NCBI GenBank assembly: GCA_946800325.1
Contig: OX326956.1
Coordinates: forward strand, 47,415,052-47,479,051
Direction: 5' to 3'
DNA length: 64,000 nt
DNA from: Luzula sylvatica
Taxonomy: Eukaryota > Streptophyta > Magnoliopsida > Poales > Juncaceae
Position 1 is the first letter of the stretch; every line of letters starts with the position of its first letter. Below the pieces are notes generated by a model. It saw only the letters and a list, made by a program, of their open reading frames with translations. It ran no database searches and was not told the DNA's origin. The translations under genes were made by a program, and so were the position numbers. Shown here piece after piece: positions 10,285 through 22,500 of the stretch.

Positions 10285-10433
10285 CAATGAGTCCATAGCC
10301 CGGTTGTTTTAAGTGCGAGATATCAAAAATCATATATTGTAAGAGATTGTGGGTTCAATTTTTATTAGCATCAATGGACGGAGAAAATACGAATCTTCTT
10401 CATTTATTAAATTATTATAAAAAAAAACTAAAG
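10285..10433 (+). mobile_element. tRNA-derived SINE, family 1
   Basis: CATAGCCCGGTTGTTTTAAG, then GTAAGAGATTGTGGGTTCAA, then CATCAATGGACGGAG, CTTCTTCATTTATTA and a short A tail follow the family 1 block order. Confidence 0.6.
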
Positions 10434-10673
10434 CAAAGACATTCAAACTCGTGACCATAATATACCATTTTATGTGAGAATGTACCATTGAAATCCAGTT
10501 TCTCGGGGATGTGAACGAGTTCTCGTTTTAGAATTTAAAAATTAAGACAATATAATAGTTATTTGGGCTGGGCCTGCTAGGATAGAGGATATTTTACAGA
10601 ACGGAGCTCTGGCGATTCGAGAATAATGAATATGAGCCGAGTTGTACGTAAGTTTAGTCGAGCCCAAGTTTTT

Positions 10674-10905
10674 TACCATTTTAGTTTTTCTGTATAATCC
10701 GTCACATCCAAATATTTTTTTTATAATAAATGTAGAAGGTTCGTATCATCAATCTCTTACCATTTTAGTTTTTCTGTATAATCCGTCACACCCAAATATT
10801 TTTTTTTATAATAAATGTAGAAGGATCGTATCATCAATCTCTCACAACATATGTTTTTTTGTATTTCATACTCAATCAAGTAGCTTATGAATTCATTGAC
10901 ATCAC
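10674..10905 (-). repeat. 84-bp tandem duplication carrying a SINE tail, plus SINE body
   Basis: A unit beginning TACCATTTTAGTTTTTCTG starts at 10674 and again at 10758, with only a few differences. Each unit includes the SINE 3' segment ATAATAAATGTAGAAGG. After the second unit the minus-strand SINE body continues to about 10905 (CTCTCACAACATATG ... ACTCAATCAAGTAGC). Confidence 0.75.
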
Positions 10906-11300
10906 ACCCAAATTATCGATCAATCCATATCCATCAAATTCAAACGCCTAATTCTTTTTTTTTACTAAAAACATGAATTCTTATATGAATAACATGAAAT
11001 TATAACAAAATAGTATTCAAATACAACACGACTTGTAAACAAAATCAGTCTCACTCTCGCTCTCATTTATTTCCTAATTACTTATAACTACAAACACACA
11101 AATACCAAAACAAAACAAAAAACTTGCATATATGAGCCCCTTCGGGACATGCAAAATTATTTTCAAATTCGACTTACTAAATAATTCATCATCTAATTCA
11201 TTAATCTTTTTCACCGACTATCAATCAAATTAGTCAGTGAAAATAAATAAATGAATTAAACTAATAAATTATTTAGAGGGGCTATTTTATTTTGTAATTC

Positions 11301-13381
11301 TCACTTATGGGTACCATTTGCCATCACTACAACCTCGGTTAATCCAATCTCTTCTTTTCTTCTTCTCTCTTCTATTTGGCGTTGCGTTGATTTGTAGAAT
11401 ATTGCATACAATAAAAGTTGTCCAATGGCAAACATCACTCCTAATCCATTTGGTATCTGAAAATCAACAAATAAAAAATATTATGAACACTCCTATAAAA
11501 AATACAGTGAAAAGCAACATAAAAGACCACATAGCAAGTAGAGATCATGTTGAATGGCATATAACTGAAATCTTTGACCTAAGACTCCCTCAAAACAATA
11601 CAAAATGCATGAAGTGAAGAAGGGTGGATACGCATTAAAAGTTAAAACACAACATTTATTATTTCTCTATCTAAAAGTAAGAGATTTTACATATCTACCC
11701 CTCAAGTCCTGTAATTTGGTGGGAGGAATATGGACACGTATCAAATGCCCAGTTCGCTCATGCAACGTGTAACGGTGCAAAAGGAGAGATTTAGAGAGAG
11801 AAACCCTAGGTTATAGAGGTGTTATATTCCAATAAAAAGGGTGGAGAAAAATTTGCTTACAGTGATATAAGGATCGAAACGGATGAGGGCATATATTGTC
11901 CAGCAAACACCATTAAAGAAAGCTGCAAGAGACAAGAATAGAGGCATATACTCCACACTTTTTGTTTGTATCACCATTTTCTGCAAAAATATCACACTTT
12001 TAGTTTGTATCTCGTAGTTAAGCTAATCACATCCTAATTAACTATGTCTAGTCTACACATGTGGCTTTCTAACCACATCTTAATACAACTATGTCTACAC
12101 ATCTCTTGAACAACCCTAATCTATATAATTTCATGACTTCATGATATGCTTAAAAGTAAAATTCATAAAACATATTATATCTATCTAAAATGCAAGAAAT
12201 CATACAAATGATTAGCATAGAGTATTAATGGTTACTTTGTATCTACGACACATCTTAAACGAGTACGTAACATGTGTCGTAGATACCGGATACATGTACA
12301 AAACTTGACTGGGGAAGACAATCAACTTTCTACTTTAAAAGTACGAGACATTATACTTTGTCCATATATTCCGTATTTCATCGTAACGCTCTTGATGATG
12401 TCATCATTGTTAATTATCATGTTACTTAACATGTCCAGTAATTATATTAATTAACAAAATTAACATATTAATTGTGTGAAATATGGTAATTGTTCATGTT
12501 AATTGGTGAAATTGGGGGCATGCTAAATGGCATCTAAAAGTATTTTGTCTTTGTATTTGCATTTTGACCCAACTAGAACTACATATTAGTTATGCTTTCA
12601 TATTAAAATAGATCTTGTAAAATATATTTTAAATTAATAAAATCTTCATAAAAAAAAGAAAATGTATTGTGACATAACATACCATGACAGATAGAGGAGC
12701 CGCATACATCATGATGCACAAAATCACACACAAAATCCCCACAATCATGGACCTTCTTTCATGAGTATGAGCTAGAGTGATAACAAGAATCCCCACAATT
12801 GCAACGAAAACAATCGCACCGATAAACATGAGAAAGACTTGAAGCCTCTTCTTGCCTTGAGAGTAGAGGAGAAAGAGGACAATATACGAGACCTCGATGA
12901 TTGTACCGGCGCCGTTGATCGTTATAACGAGGAGGCTATTTGGGTGCACTATAGGAAGACCGTATAGCACCCACATCATGCAGTTCAGCAGAGTCGCGAT
13001 GTATGGAATTGGAGAGAATTGTTCGACGGATCCTTTCTTCCATATTTTGTAGAATGTTGGTCTGTTAATTAATTAATTGCACCAAAATTCGAAAAAGAAC
13101 GAATAATCAGAATTAGTTGATTTTGCATGCAAGTTCAAATAGGATAATATAATATATTTGGAATAATTAAACATAATTAATGAAATTATTAAGAGCATAT
13201 ACTTACACTGGTGACAAGAACAGCGCTAGTGCGATCGCATTTCCTGCAAAAAAGAAGAGCGCATGTTAGAGAGAAAGAACTATAAACTTGATTAATTCTT
13301 AATAATTTTGAATATCTCAAGCATGACTATGTACAGACCTAATATGCCAATTGCAGTACGAATTGTATCTGGAGAAACCAT
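11301..13381 (-). CDS. SWEET sugar transporter, clade II (SWEET4/7-like), with a frame defect
   Basis: Exons are 13339-13381, 13207(or 13209)-13243, 12683-13063, 11861-11980 and 11301-11456. They encode two MtN3/saliva repeats with seven membrane segments: [32 protein letters not shown], then [20 protein letters not shown] and [19 protein letters not shown], ending in a short cytosolic tail. SWEETs move hexoses or sucrose down gradients across plasma membrane or tonoplast; clade II members mostly move hexoses. With the usual intron 2 donor the frame runs through [14 protein letters not shown] and then shifts, because four A's (12 bp before TCTCCAATTCC) stand where family members need CAATTC, giving an early stop. 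Using the GT two bases earlier restores a 244-codon frame but replaces the conserved PTF...VEQ stretch with unrelated residues. This is either a pseudogene, a sequence error, or a changed but translated allele. Confidence 0.85.
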
Positions 13382-14723
13382 GGCTAATTTCTAGAGAGAG
13401 AGAGAGAGAGAGTAATGTTTTGGTGAGAATATGATACTAGAGAGGAGATGAAGAGGTGCTTTAAATAGAGGTTGAAGAAAGGATAAAATGTTACTAACTC
13501 TTTCATTAAATAAAATATATATGCTATTAACTCAAGTGTGTATGTTAAAACTGTACAACTTTAATCTCATGCGACTTGTTAGTGTGTGTCAGTGTGTATA
13601 ATTTTCCTTAATTTATCCCTTGTTTTGGGGGAACATTTTAGGTGTACCGTTACATAATTCTCATTTCAAAATATCACGTACACCCCTACTAAATGAGAAA
13701 TATCACGCATGCTCCTATTAAAACATTAGAAAAGATAAAACTATCATTTATACCACGTATTTTCATATTTGTTTCAATAATCTTCTTAAACTACACCCTT
13801 ATTTTAATATCATGTCCTTATACAAAAAGTAATTTTAGACACTTCTTTGGAGAATCCAAAATTAGGAGATGGGATGTATTAAAGATATTCTCTAATGATT
13901 TGCAATATATCAATTTTTCTTATGATACCTAATTTACGAATAAGATATTTTGAACTTGTAATAATAAATCAGTATTGAAGTAGAATTGAAGTGTATTTAT
14001 CAATTAATATCAGACTAAATAGAAAATCTATATAATTCATCGAGTGTATTTATCAATTAATGCTACTTTATAATTCATTTAAAAAAATTAATTAAATGAT
14101 AAATATAAAAAATATATTCACAGTATATACCACATTCATGGTTTTGTAGAGGTACAGATGAAACTTATCCTTGTTGTTTTTTCTTGACTATTTTCAAAGT
14201 GGTATTAAATTGTTTCTAGTAATTCAACACCAAACAAAACGGATAAGATGCGGATCCAATAAGATGATCAAGAGTCAAGACTAGCTAGACCAGGTTCGAT
14301 CTAAGGTAAACAGTGGATCAGATTCAAATAAATTGAAGTACCAGTAAAGTTTGGATGAGGGATGAATTATACTAATCAAGAAAAGCCACGTATCAAAATA
14401 TAATATATCGTAATTACCCCGTGCAAAATGTAAGAAATATCATCAATATCCTTGTTCTGCTGATATTTCGACAAATACGTAAATATTCTCAATTTTTTTT
14501 GTATAAATACAAAATAATAAAATGAAAGTAGTTTTAGATCGTCTTCGACGTAAATATAGAAATGAGGAACACAAAGTGTCGAAAAGTATATTTTAGCATA
14601 TAACAATATCGGACCTTCAATATCCAGCATGTCCCTCCCGATTCCGTCTTTGATATTTCTTATGTTTTGCAACGATATAAGTGATTTTTTTTTTATGTAG
14701 ATATTTCATGTTTTTGCAAATTA
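13382..14723. other. SWEET upstream region and gene-free DNA
   Basis: A GA/CT repeat (13395-13411) lies directly upstream of the SWEET start and is probably in its 5' UTR. Beyond about 13500 the DNA is AT-rich with short open frames that show no family features. Confidence 0.4.
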
Positions 14724-15330
14724 TACATGATATTTTGAGATTTTTCCCGAGAAATTATCCCTAAAATTAATATTAATATATTCTTACAATACTAGTTCAT
14801 TTAAAATTTATTGTTTTTTATGCATTAATTCATTCAGATATTTGTATGCATATATAAAGGAATAATTTAGAACATCAAACACCTTTTCAAAGAAAAATAA
14901 TTTTCCTCCTATCAAGAATTCAAAAGTTGAAAAAGTTTCTTCTATCCAAGTTCTAAAATCTAATTTTGCTTATGCTTTGTAGAGAGAGATACAAATGATG
15001 TTTTCTAGGGTATACATGATATTTTGAGATTTTATCGAGATATATGTGAAAGTGAAATTGCACCTAAAATTAAAAAAAAATACTGGAATAAATAGATACA
15101 ATATACTTATTCCTTTTAATAATATACTCTTATAATACTAGTTCATTTTTTTTAATTAGAGAACTAGTACATTTATAATTTATTGTTTCTTGTTAAATTA
15201 ATTCATTCAGATATTTGTATGTATATATAAAAGAATAGTTCAGATAATCAAACACCTTTTCCAAGAAAAATAATTTTCCTCCTATCCAGAATTCAAAAGT
15301 TAAAAAAAAATCTTCTATCCGAATTAAAAA
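14724..15330. repeat. Direct duplication, about 270 and 320 bp
   Basis: TATACATGATATTTTGAGATTTT starts at about 14724 and 15010. From both starts the order ACTAGTTCATTT, ATTCATTCAGATATTTGTATG, ATCAAACACCTTTTC and AATAATTTTCCTCCTATC follows, with substitutions and small insertions. It looks like an old tandem segmental duplication. Confidence 0.7.
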
Positions 15331-16231
15331 AAATATTATTTTGCTTCTATCCTGAAAATTAATGGCATGGATAGAGTTCAGCTCAAATAGAAGTGGATGA
15401 AATGGAATTTAAGAGGGTAATCGGGCACAACTTTCAAGTAGCCCAAAAACCCATTAAGACCTGTTATTCTCATGTAGCCAATATCTATGTAGAAAATTGT
15501 GTCACCACATTTGTTCATTCAATAGAATATTGGATTCTTCTATTTTATTTGTGGTGCTTTTAAGATTTCCTCCTGTTTATTATTTAGTTTTATATAATTT
15601 ATATATTTGTAGATTATACATGTCGGTGTAAAAATAAGGAAAATACTTTTGTGTAGCGATATCTTTAGATTATAATTTTAAAGATTTTGGTGACATAACA
15701 AATAGTATTGTAATAAAGAAATTAAAAACTTTTATATTAGATTCCGAGAGTGAAAATATGCTTTGTATTCTAATTTCAATTTCAAAATTGTTTGATTAAC
15801 AAGATTTCAATTATTATTATTTAGACAGAAATGGTTAAACAAGTAGTTTGATGATTTTATAGTTCACCAAATTTTTTCAAAATATCTCATTTGATTTGAG
15901 ATGTCCATGAATTTGAATGTCAAATGTTTAGCAAATTCACTAATTTGATGTAACTACACATATGACAATGAAATCTCTTAAAATGATAACAAAATTTGTA
16001 ATATGTAAAAATATATCTACGATGATGTAACAAATTCACTAAGTGAAAGTTACTCCAAAACTATAATCCAATAAGTTATCTAGAAAAGAATTTTGAAATA
16101 TTTTTGAAATATTATTATATAATTATAAAAGATATAGAAAATTTGTCACTTCAAGAAAATATAAAAAAAATTCTATATATCCTCGTGTGCTAAATCCAAT
16201 TAAGCATTGAGCCCATTTACTATACCCCAAA
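15331..16231. other. Gene-free AT-rich stretch
   Basis: No gene, RNA or clear repeat boundary was recognised. Confidence 0.35.
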
Positions 16232-16445
16232 TTCCCCCACACATCCTCGATTTGGAGAATTAGTGATTAATCATTTTTCTAATTAACACAAATACACACG
16301 AGTAATAATTAATTATCATAGAATTACGGTACATATGAATTAATCATTAATAATTAATATTTATTAATTATTAATAAAATATTATTGTGTTAATTAAGTA
16401 GAGAATTAGTTGTTAATTCTCTATATCGTCAATGTGTGGGAAAAA
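16232..16445. mobile_element. Small inverted-repeat element of about 210 bp
   Basis: TTCCCCCACACAT and GGAGAATTAGTGATTAATCA at the left are mirrored by GTTGTTAATTCTC and ATGTGTGGGAAAA at the right, enclosing an AT-rich, self-complementary core (AATTAATCATTAATAATTAA). It is MITE-like. The target duplication is not clear. Confidence 0.6.
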
Positions 16446-16640
16446 ATGGAGAAGAGTAAAATTTACCTTAAGCATTTATGATGCAAGCTACTGGGCAACA
16501 AGTCTACTTCCTGTATCCTCTTATCCATCCAACCCTACACCTGCATAGAGATCTTGTGTGACTAATGTGATGCAGACATCTATGTAATGAGTTTATCTAA
16601 CTCGTTATACAATTTACAGAAAGGACTTATTACTTATGAG

Positions 16641-17136
16641 CTAAGTTACGCGAATATTTCAAAAATCAAACCGTATCATATCGGATACCGATACTCGTCA
16701 GATACTCGTCGGATACGCATCGGATACTCCACGTGACGTATCCGAATATTCTATTTCAAAATAATACCGTATACTTCTCGGATACTTTCGGATACTTGTC
16801 GGATACTTCTAACGTATATATAAATATATTTGAAAAATAAAAATAAATATTTGAAATCGAAATAAATGAATAATACATACAAGTACATAATTAAATATAA
16901 TAAACATTTACTTAATAGGAAGATATTTCTGTAAAAACTAAATTTTAGTATATATTATGTAAAATATTCAATATATAAAAATAATAAATATATAAATTGT
17001 AATTAATAAATTAATAAAATAATAAAATATTATATTAATAGACGTATCACATTCTATGTTTTTTGTGAAAATTACCGTATCGCCGTATTCGTATCGTGTC
17101 GGATACGATATCCGTATCCGTATCCGTGAAACATAG
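16641..17136. mobile_element. GATAC-rich MITE, copy 2
   Basis: It begins CTAAGTTACGCG and ends GTGAAACATAG, with GGATAC/GTATCC arrays at both ends and the CACGTGACGTATCCG core word. The left flank CTTATGAG (16633-16640) recurs at 17144-17151 after a 7-bp spacer, and CTTATAG directly follows the right end, so the duplication is imperfect. Confidence 0.7.
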
Positions 17137-17151
17137 CTTATAGCTTATGAG

Positions 17152-17635
17152 ACAATTTAGTCATTACGATGATTTTCTGTGCACCTACAAATCATAAAAA
17201 TATGAGATACATTGTTTATATGTGCAAAAATTGGAGAGGTCATTTATTCAGCAACCAGACAAACTTAATTAGCATATCTAATATAATTAATTAATATGTG
17301 ATACATAATTAAAATTCCTCAAGAGTTATTAATTTTAATTAATATTATTTAATTATTAATTATATGATTCGTGTTATCGTCAATTATCATGTTAATTAAG
17401 TGTGTTAACTATAAAATTGAGAATATTGTGATGGTATTGAGTGCAAAGTATTGGCTGATGAACGGGATTTTGGTTAGTTTTGTAAATCGTTGTATTCGAA
17501 AACCCGATTCAATCAACAAGTTTGAAATATAATGTGTATAGTGGAAAATACGAAAGTTCGTTCCACGAGGAGTATATGCGTCGAATAATGAATCAAAACA
17601 AGCAAGAAAAAGGCAGGAACTTTTCAACAAAATAG
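17152..17635. other. AT-rich stretch entering retroelement-like DNA
   Basis: No gene was recognised. An open frame on the minus strand (17409-17675) has no family features. The DNA changes character near 17400 from very AT-rich to the mixed composition of the outer retroelement. Confidence 0.35.
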
Positions 17636-17973
17636 TCCGTTGTAACGAATGTGAGTCCGTTACAACGGAATGCAATGAAAATTCTAATGGACAGAGTGAA
17701 GTAGAAGTTCGTTACAACGGAGGAAATGCCGTTCCAACGCAAGTGATGGTCCGTTACAACGGACGAGTGTAGCGTTGTAACGGATTGGTTAATCCGTTAC
17801 AACGAACCGTTATGTCCGTTACAACGGACTTGTATTGATCCTATTGTATAAAATTCCTCAATAGCCCGTTACAACGGAACTCTAGGTGCGTTACAACGGA
17901 AGTATAACCAACTGAATATTAAAGGACCAACCGTCTATTCCGTTGCAACGCAATGTGAGTCCGTTATAACAGA
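17636..17973. repeat. Array of 12 palindromic TCCGTTACAACGGA sites
   Basis: Variants start at 17636, 17656, 17708, 17728, 17750, 17771, 17793, 17815, 17865, 17887, 17939 and 17960. The spacings are 20, 52, 20, 22, 21, 22, 22, 50, 22, 52 and 21 bp. Each site holds two inverted AACGG cores, the core bound by MYB-type factors (also the core of the MSA element). The DNA between sites is unrelated, so this is not a simple tandem repeat. Two further sites 22 bp apart lie at 24995 and 25017 inside the Copia leader. Confidence 0.85.
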
Positions 17974-18445
17974 ATATTTACTGGATTTCAAGTTATTTAT
18001 TCTAATTGAGGATTTGAATTAAGATTGGATCAGATATTAATTAATGTCTTAATTAAGCACTAAAATGCAAGTAAAAGGAGAGCAACAAAAGAACACAAAG
18101 AGACCAAAAGATCAAATGCAAAAGCAAAGATTTAAGCAAGAACTAGATTCAAACAAGAGTTTCTTTACACAACTTCAAAACAATCATTCAACATACAAGA
18201 ATTTCAAGATATAGAAAGAATACACCTAGATTGAGTGTCAAGATGAGCTCCTTTCCTCGTCTAGTGTGATCGCTCGATGCTCGTACCGCTAGAAACCTAG
18301 GACGGTACGAGCGCTTCTCGTTCGAATTCGTCGATTCCCCCGGATGAAGAAGGCTCCGAGTCCGTTCGAGAACATGAACACAAATCAACCGAAGAAGGAG
18401 AGGTTTACCGAATGAAGAGAGCTCCGAGTTCGATAATGGAGGAAG
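17974..18445. repeat. Left part of an outer, interrupted retroelement with GAAGAAGCTCCGAG minisatellite
   Basis: Mixed-composition DNA ends in units of the form CGGATGAAGAAGGCTCCGAGTCCG (about 18337 and 18412). The same unit resumes at 27050 and 27133 after the Copia insertion, so 17974-18445 and 27033 onward were once contiguous. No intact coding region was seen. Confidence 0.55.
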
Positions 18446-19539
18446 TGATGGGGAATATCCTCGACCCCGGGCCCGCGCAGCGGATATGTAGGCCCGGTTC
18501 GATTCCCCGATTCTCGAGATCACGCCACGACTTCGAGGGTACGATGCGAATAGAAGAACAGATTCATACCAGTGCCAAATTGATGGCACACGAAGGGTTG
18601 ATCGTCGCCTTCTATTTCCTTCGGTGTCACGTTGGTGACTAGCCCGTACGTCCCATACCGCACGTCTCCCACCGTTTCGACACGCCTCGGGTTGTCTTCG
18701 TGCGTTCCATGCCCGCATGATTCCACAGCCCGTTACTCGATTACTTCTCCGGTTTGATCACAACGAAGAGCCACATTTGTCGCTCCTCTACCCGTATCCA
18801 CCGTGAGTCGTAGCACCTCGGTCGCGGATGCACCTGCCTAGACGATGCACCGGCGAACTTGCATGATTGCGTTTCGATTCTCTAGACGGAGAAAATTCTT
18901 TTCTCCTTCTCTCTCAATCTCTTCGCACTCTTTCATCAAGTGATTAGAGTCTCTTAATTTCTGGATTAATTCTAAATTAACTCCATTAATTTTCTGGTTG
19001 AACTAATCTAATTATTCAACTGGTTGGACTGATGAGAGAGAGAGAAACATCCTATATATACTCCATAGGATAAGGATGGGCCAAAAGGTATGTATATCTT
19101 CTATACACCTTTTCAAACAGAAAACTGCATACACCTTTTCAGTAATCTGTCAGAACGAAAATATTAAATCGTTCCAACCGACTTTGAACATTTACGAAAG
19201 TTGTAGATAATCTAATTATATTTCCAACCCAATTTGGCCCAGCCCAATTGGAGTTCGGACCCGAAAGTTACGGCCGTTTTACTGACTGTATGTCAAACTG
19301 TCGCACCCTTTCGGTATTTCATTAGAACGATACTGATACTTCGCTCAAATGAAATATATTACAACATGAAAGTTCTAGATAATCTCATTATATAACGAAC
19401 CCAATTTGAACCATTCAAATCGGAGTTTCCTACTGAAAGTTATACCAGTTTTACTAATCTGTTTCGTATGCCCACGAACGCGTACGTTCGTTTGTCCTAC
19501 GTACCATTTTAGCGATGATCCAAAACTGTATTTCCTTCA
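18446..19539 (-). repeat. 3' LTR of the Copia element
   Basis: 1094 bp; on the minus strand it begins TGAAGGAAATAC and ends TATTTCCCATCA (TG...CA). A TATA box (TATATATA at 19053-19060) follows a U3 of about 480 bp built of diverged units of about 180 bp. Confidence 0.93.
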
Positions 19540-19551
19540 GTCTCCCACTCA
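19540..19551 (-). other. Polypurine tract of the Copia element
   Basis: On the minus strand TGAGTGGGAGAC directly precedes the 3' LTR, the position and purine bias expected of the plus-strand primer. Confidence 0.7.
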
Positions 19552-22500
19552 GTTTCAGATTTACCTAAAAGGTACTCATGTATATCACATATACACTATA
19601 TCAGAGAATCTGGCCCGCGTATCAAATACGCTAAAGCCATGCACATCCAATGTGCAAAAACTTGCAATCAAGCCCGACATAGTACGACTCGTTGTGTGAC
19701 CGTGTAGGTTCGTTTAACGATGGCAGTAGGCCGTTTCCATGGCACTACAAGCCCATGAGCGGGATCTAGTCACTCCATCATGGCTACCCATGTTAAAACG
19801 AAAAATGATTGTGATCATTGTGCCTATCTCGAATAGCGTTTACTAGTTCTCTTGTTTGCGATATCCGTTAATCAAAAGGCATGGTAATAGTCATCCTTAT
19901 AATTTGATTAACTATACTTATTCCCCGATTCCGAGTTGATTTAACAAATTTCAATCGATATTAACCATTAATATCATTGACTCTGGCCAGAGATTTCGTT
20001 AATCGACTCATCGAGCGGCGCCTAAGAGATATCTCTTCCTTTCGGAATAAACAATTCCTATCTTGGAGACTCACATTGAATTCCGTGTTTCGGACAATAC
20101 CCAATGATGACCCTTTTAACTCCCTGTTACGGTGAGCGTAAGATCATATCAAAGCATTGTGTTACGCACGTAACGCAATCAGTGATCCCCTCAAGTATGA
20201 AGAATCTAAAACCCCATCCGTCACAAGTCCATCTATAATGACTAAACCATGTCATGGACTCGCGGCTTTGGTCATATCCAATATATGTAACCTAACATAT
20301 ATCTACGTTCCCGATTCGACAAGCACCTTGTCCCATGATTAGCAAAACATAATCATCTCCTCGGCAAACGTACTAGTGTACGCGTTCAGTCTATCCAATA
20401 ATAGAAATGCTTCTCTCTTAAGCAAGCTGATCCGCGACTAGGGATGTTTAGAAATGACACTTTAAGTGTGACGGTTTCGCTGCACATGGTCCTCAACCAT
20501 GTCGACGTCCACACAAGTTCAAATCAAGGTTCATATAACAATCATATTACACAACCCGCACACTGTTTTCATATAAGGTGAATGCATATTTAATTTAAGT
20601 AAACAAAAATTTTAAAAGGAATGCATTCATATGGACTAAGTATTTGGGTGATACAACGTTTACCTATGGGTATCTCCATACCCATAACCTGCGAGGACTA
20701 TCGTATTAGATAACTACACTCTACTCTCTTCTTCCTCCTCTAGGTATCTCCATACCCATAGTCATCGCATGACAGCCACGCGCGACTAGAGAGAGCGGTC
20801 TTGTAAACGGGTCCGCACGTTCCCGCTAGTGTTAATCATCATCAGGATTGGAACATTTCCAATACCTACGATCACATCTTTTCATAAAATTTCATGGATC
20901 AAATGAAATTTTCTGAGTATTGGCTAGAAGTGGTTGTGACCTCGGCATTTTTGGCTTGTACTATTGCGTCTCACGCAATAAACAACCATAAATCCGATAA
21001 CTCGTGACTACTAGAGTTTGGTCATGTATCCTTGATCCATACCACTTCCTTTTGTGATTAATAACCGCAATATACTCGCCATCGTAAATAGAATCATAAA
21101 CTATTGGTCTTGTGGAACCTTTCCACATAACCGTGTTTTCATTTAAGCAAAACATGTACACACTTTGTGATCGAAAGTCGTGCTACATATTTGGACGTGC
21201 TTCATCTTTGGAAACTGTTGTTTGTTATAACTCTTTATAACCAACACGTCCTCCACACCATTATAGATAATAAATCCTGAATTCTTTCGCAAAGTATTCA
21301 AGGATAAACTTCACCTCTATCAATACAAATCCCGATGGGTTTTAAATATACATAACCATTATGTATATATTTGTATAACCATTATACAATCACAAGAGTT
21401 AGTCTCATGTAATCGAATTACATTCAAACTCATGTGATTCCCATGAATTTTATTGACGGTGAACTAGACGCTTTATTTGTATGACAGATAGCCACATACA
21501 TATCATGACAGATATAATAGATCCTAACATCAAATGTAAGGCATCATATTATTACTTTTCGCGCTGCTTGATGTCTCACATCGAGCCGTTGAAAATTTCT
21601 GCCATTCGACATTTCGATTTATCTCCTCCAAGGAGTTTACATGTTGAAAACCATTGTCAACAATATGTCGATATATGTGCTATAACATAGAACGAGGAAC
21701 TTCTTAGATCTATCCTATAGATCTTCACGCTTAATTCATAAGCGGTCTCGTCTAAATCCTTTGTCGTTACAAGAAATATAACGCAGCTCCCACTAACCTT
21801 CATGTGTACACAAAGTTTCCATTCGTTTCGACAATTTTATAACAGTTTATAATTTTGTCAAAACGAATATTCCAATTCCGAGAAGCTTTCTCTAATCCAT
21901 CATATGGATCGTTAAAGCGTGCATATCTTATCCCCGATTCTTATGAATCGACAAAACCGTAAGGTTGTGTCAAGTACACATCCTTTCATAAAATTTCTGT
22001 CAAGAAATTCGGTTTTGACATCCATTTTGCCACATCACATAGTCGTAATATGCGACCATGGCAAGCAGAATTTCGAGAATGTGAAAGCATGGCAACATGC
22101 GAAAACGTTTATTCATAGTCCGACTATGAATTGCATGAAACTCTTCGCAAAAAGCCTCGCTTTACATATATGCGTATTCCTATCCATGTCGGTTCGTCAT
22201 CTTGAAAAACCCACTCACATTTCACGGGTCTAACCCAGAAAGTAATGAAATCAAGTGCTGAACTTGATAATTAACATGGATCGAATCTCATATTTCATGA
22301 CACCATGTCATGTGGAATCAACTTTTCATAGCATCCTTGTAGGATATCGAATCATCATATGATTTCGATCTATCATCATTAGCCTCGATAAATCCGTATT
22401 TACCGGCTTATGATATAGCCTACTTGATCTACGAAAAATTCCTTTGTGTGTTCGACTTGCGTTCATCAACTCTTGATGAAGCCATGTCAACTTTCATCGG

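Noticed and set aside
17152..17635. Minus-strand 88-codon frame as a retroelement gene
   Set aside because: No gag, protease, integrase or RT motif could be seen.
17636..17973. CRISPR-like array
   Set aside because: Palindromic units are only 14 bp, spacers vary from about 6 to 38 bp, and the context is plant retroelement DNA.
18188..18726. 176-codon minus-strand frame, and its near copy at 25843-26219
   Set aside because: They lie across or within the LTRs, are duplicated because the LTRs are, and show no protein family features.
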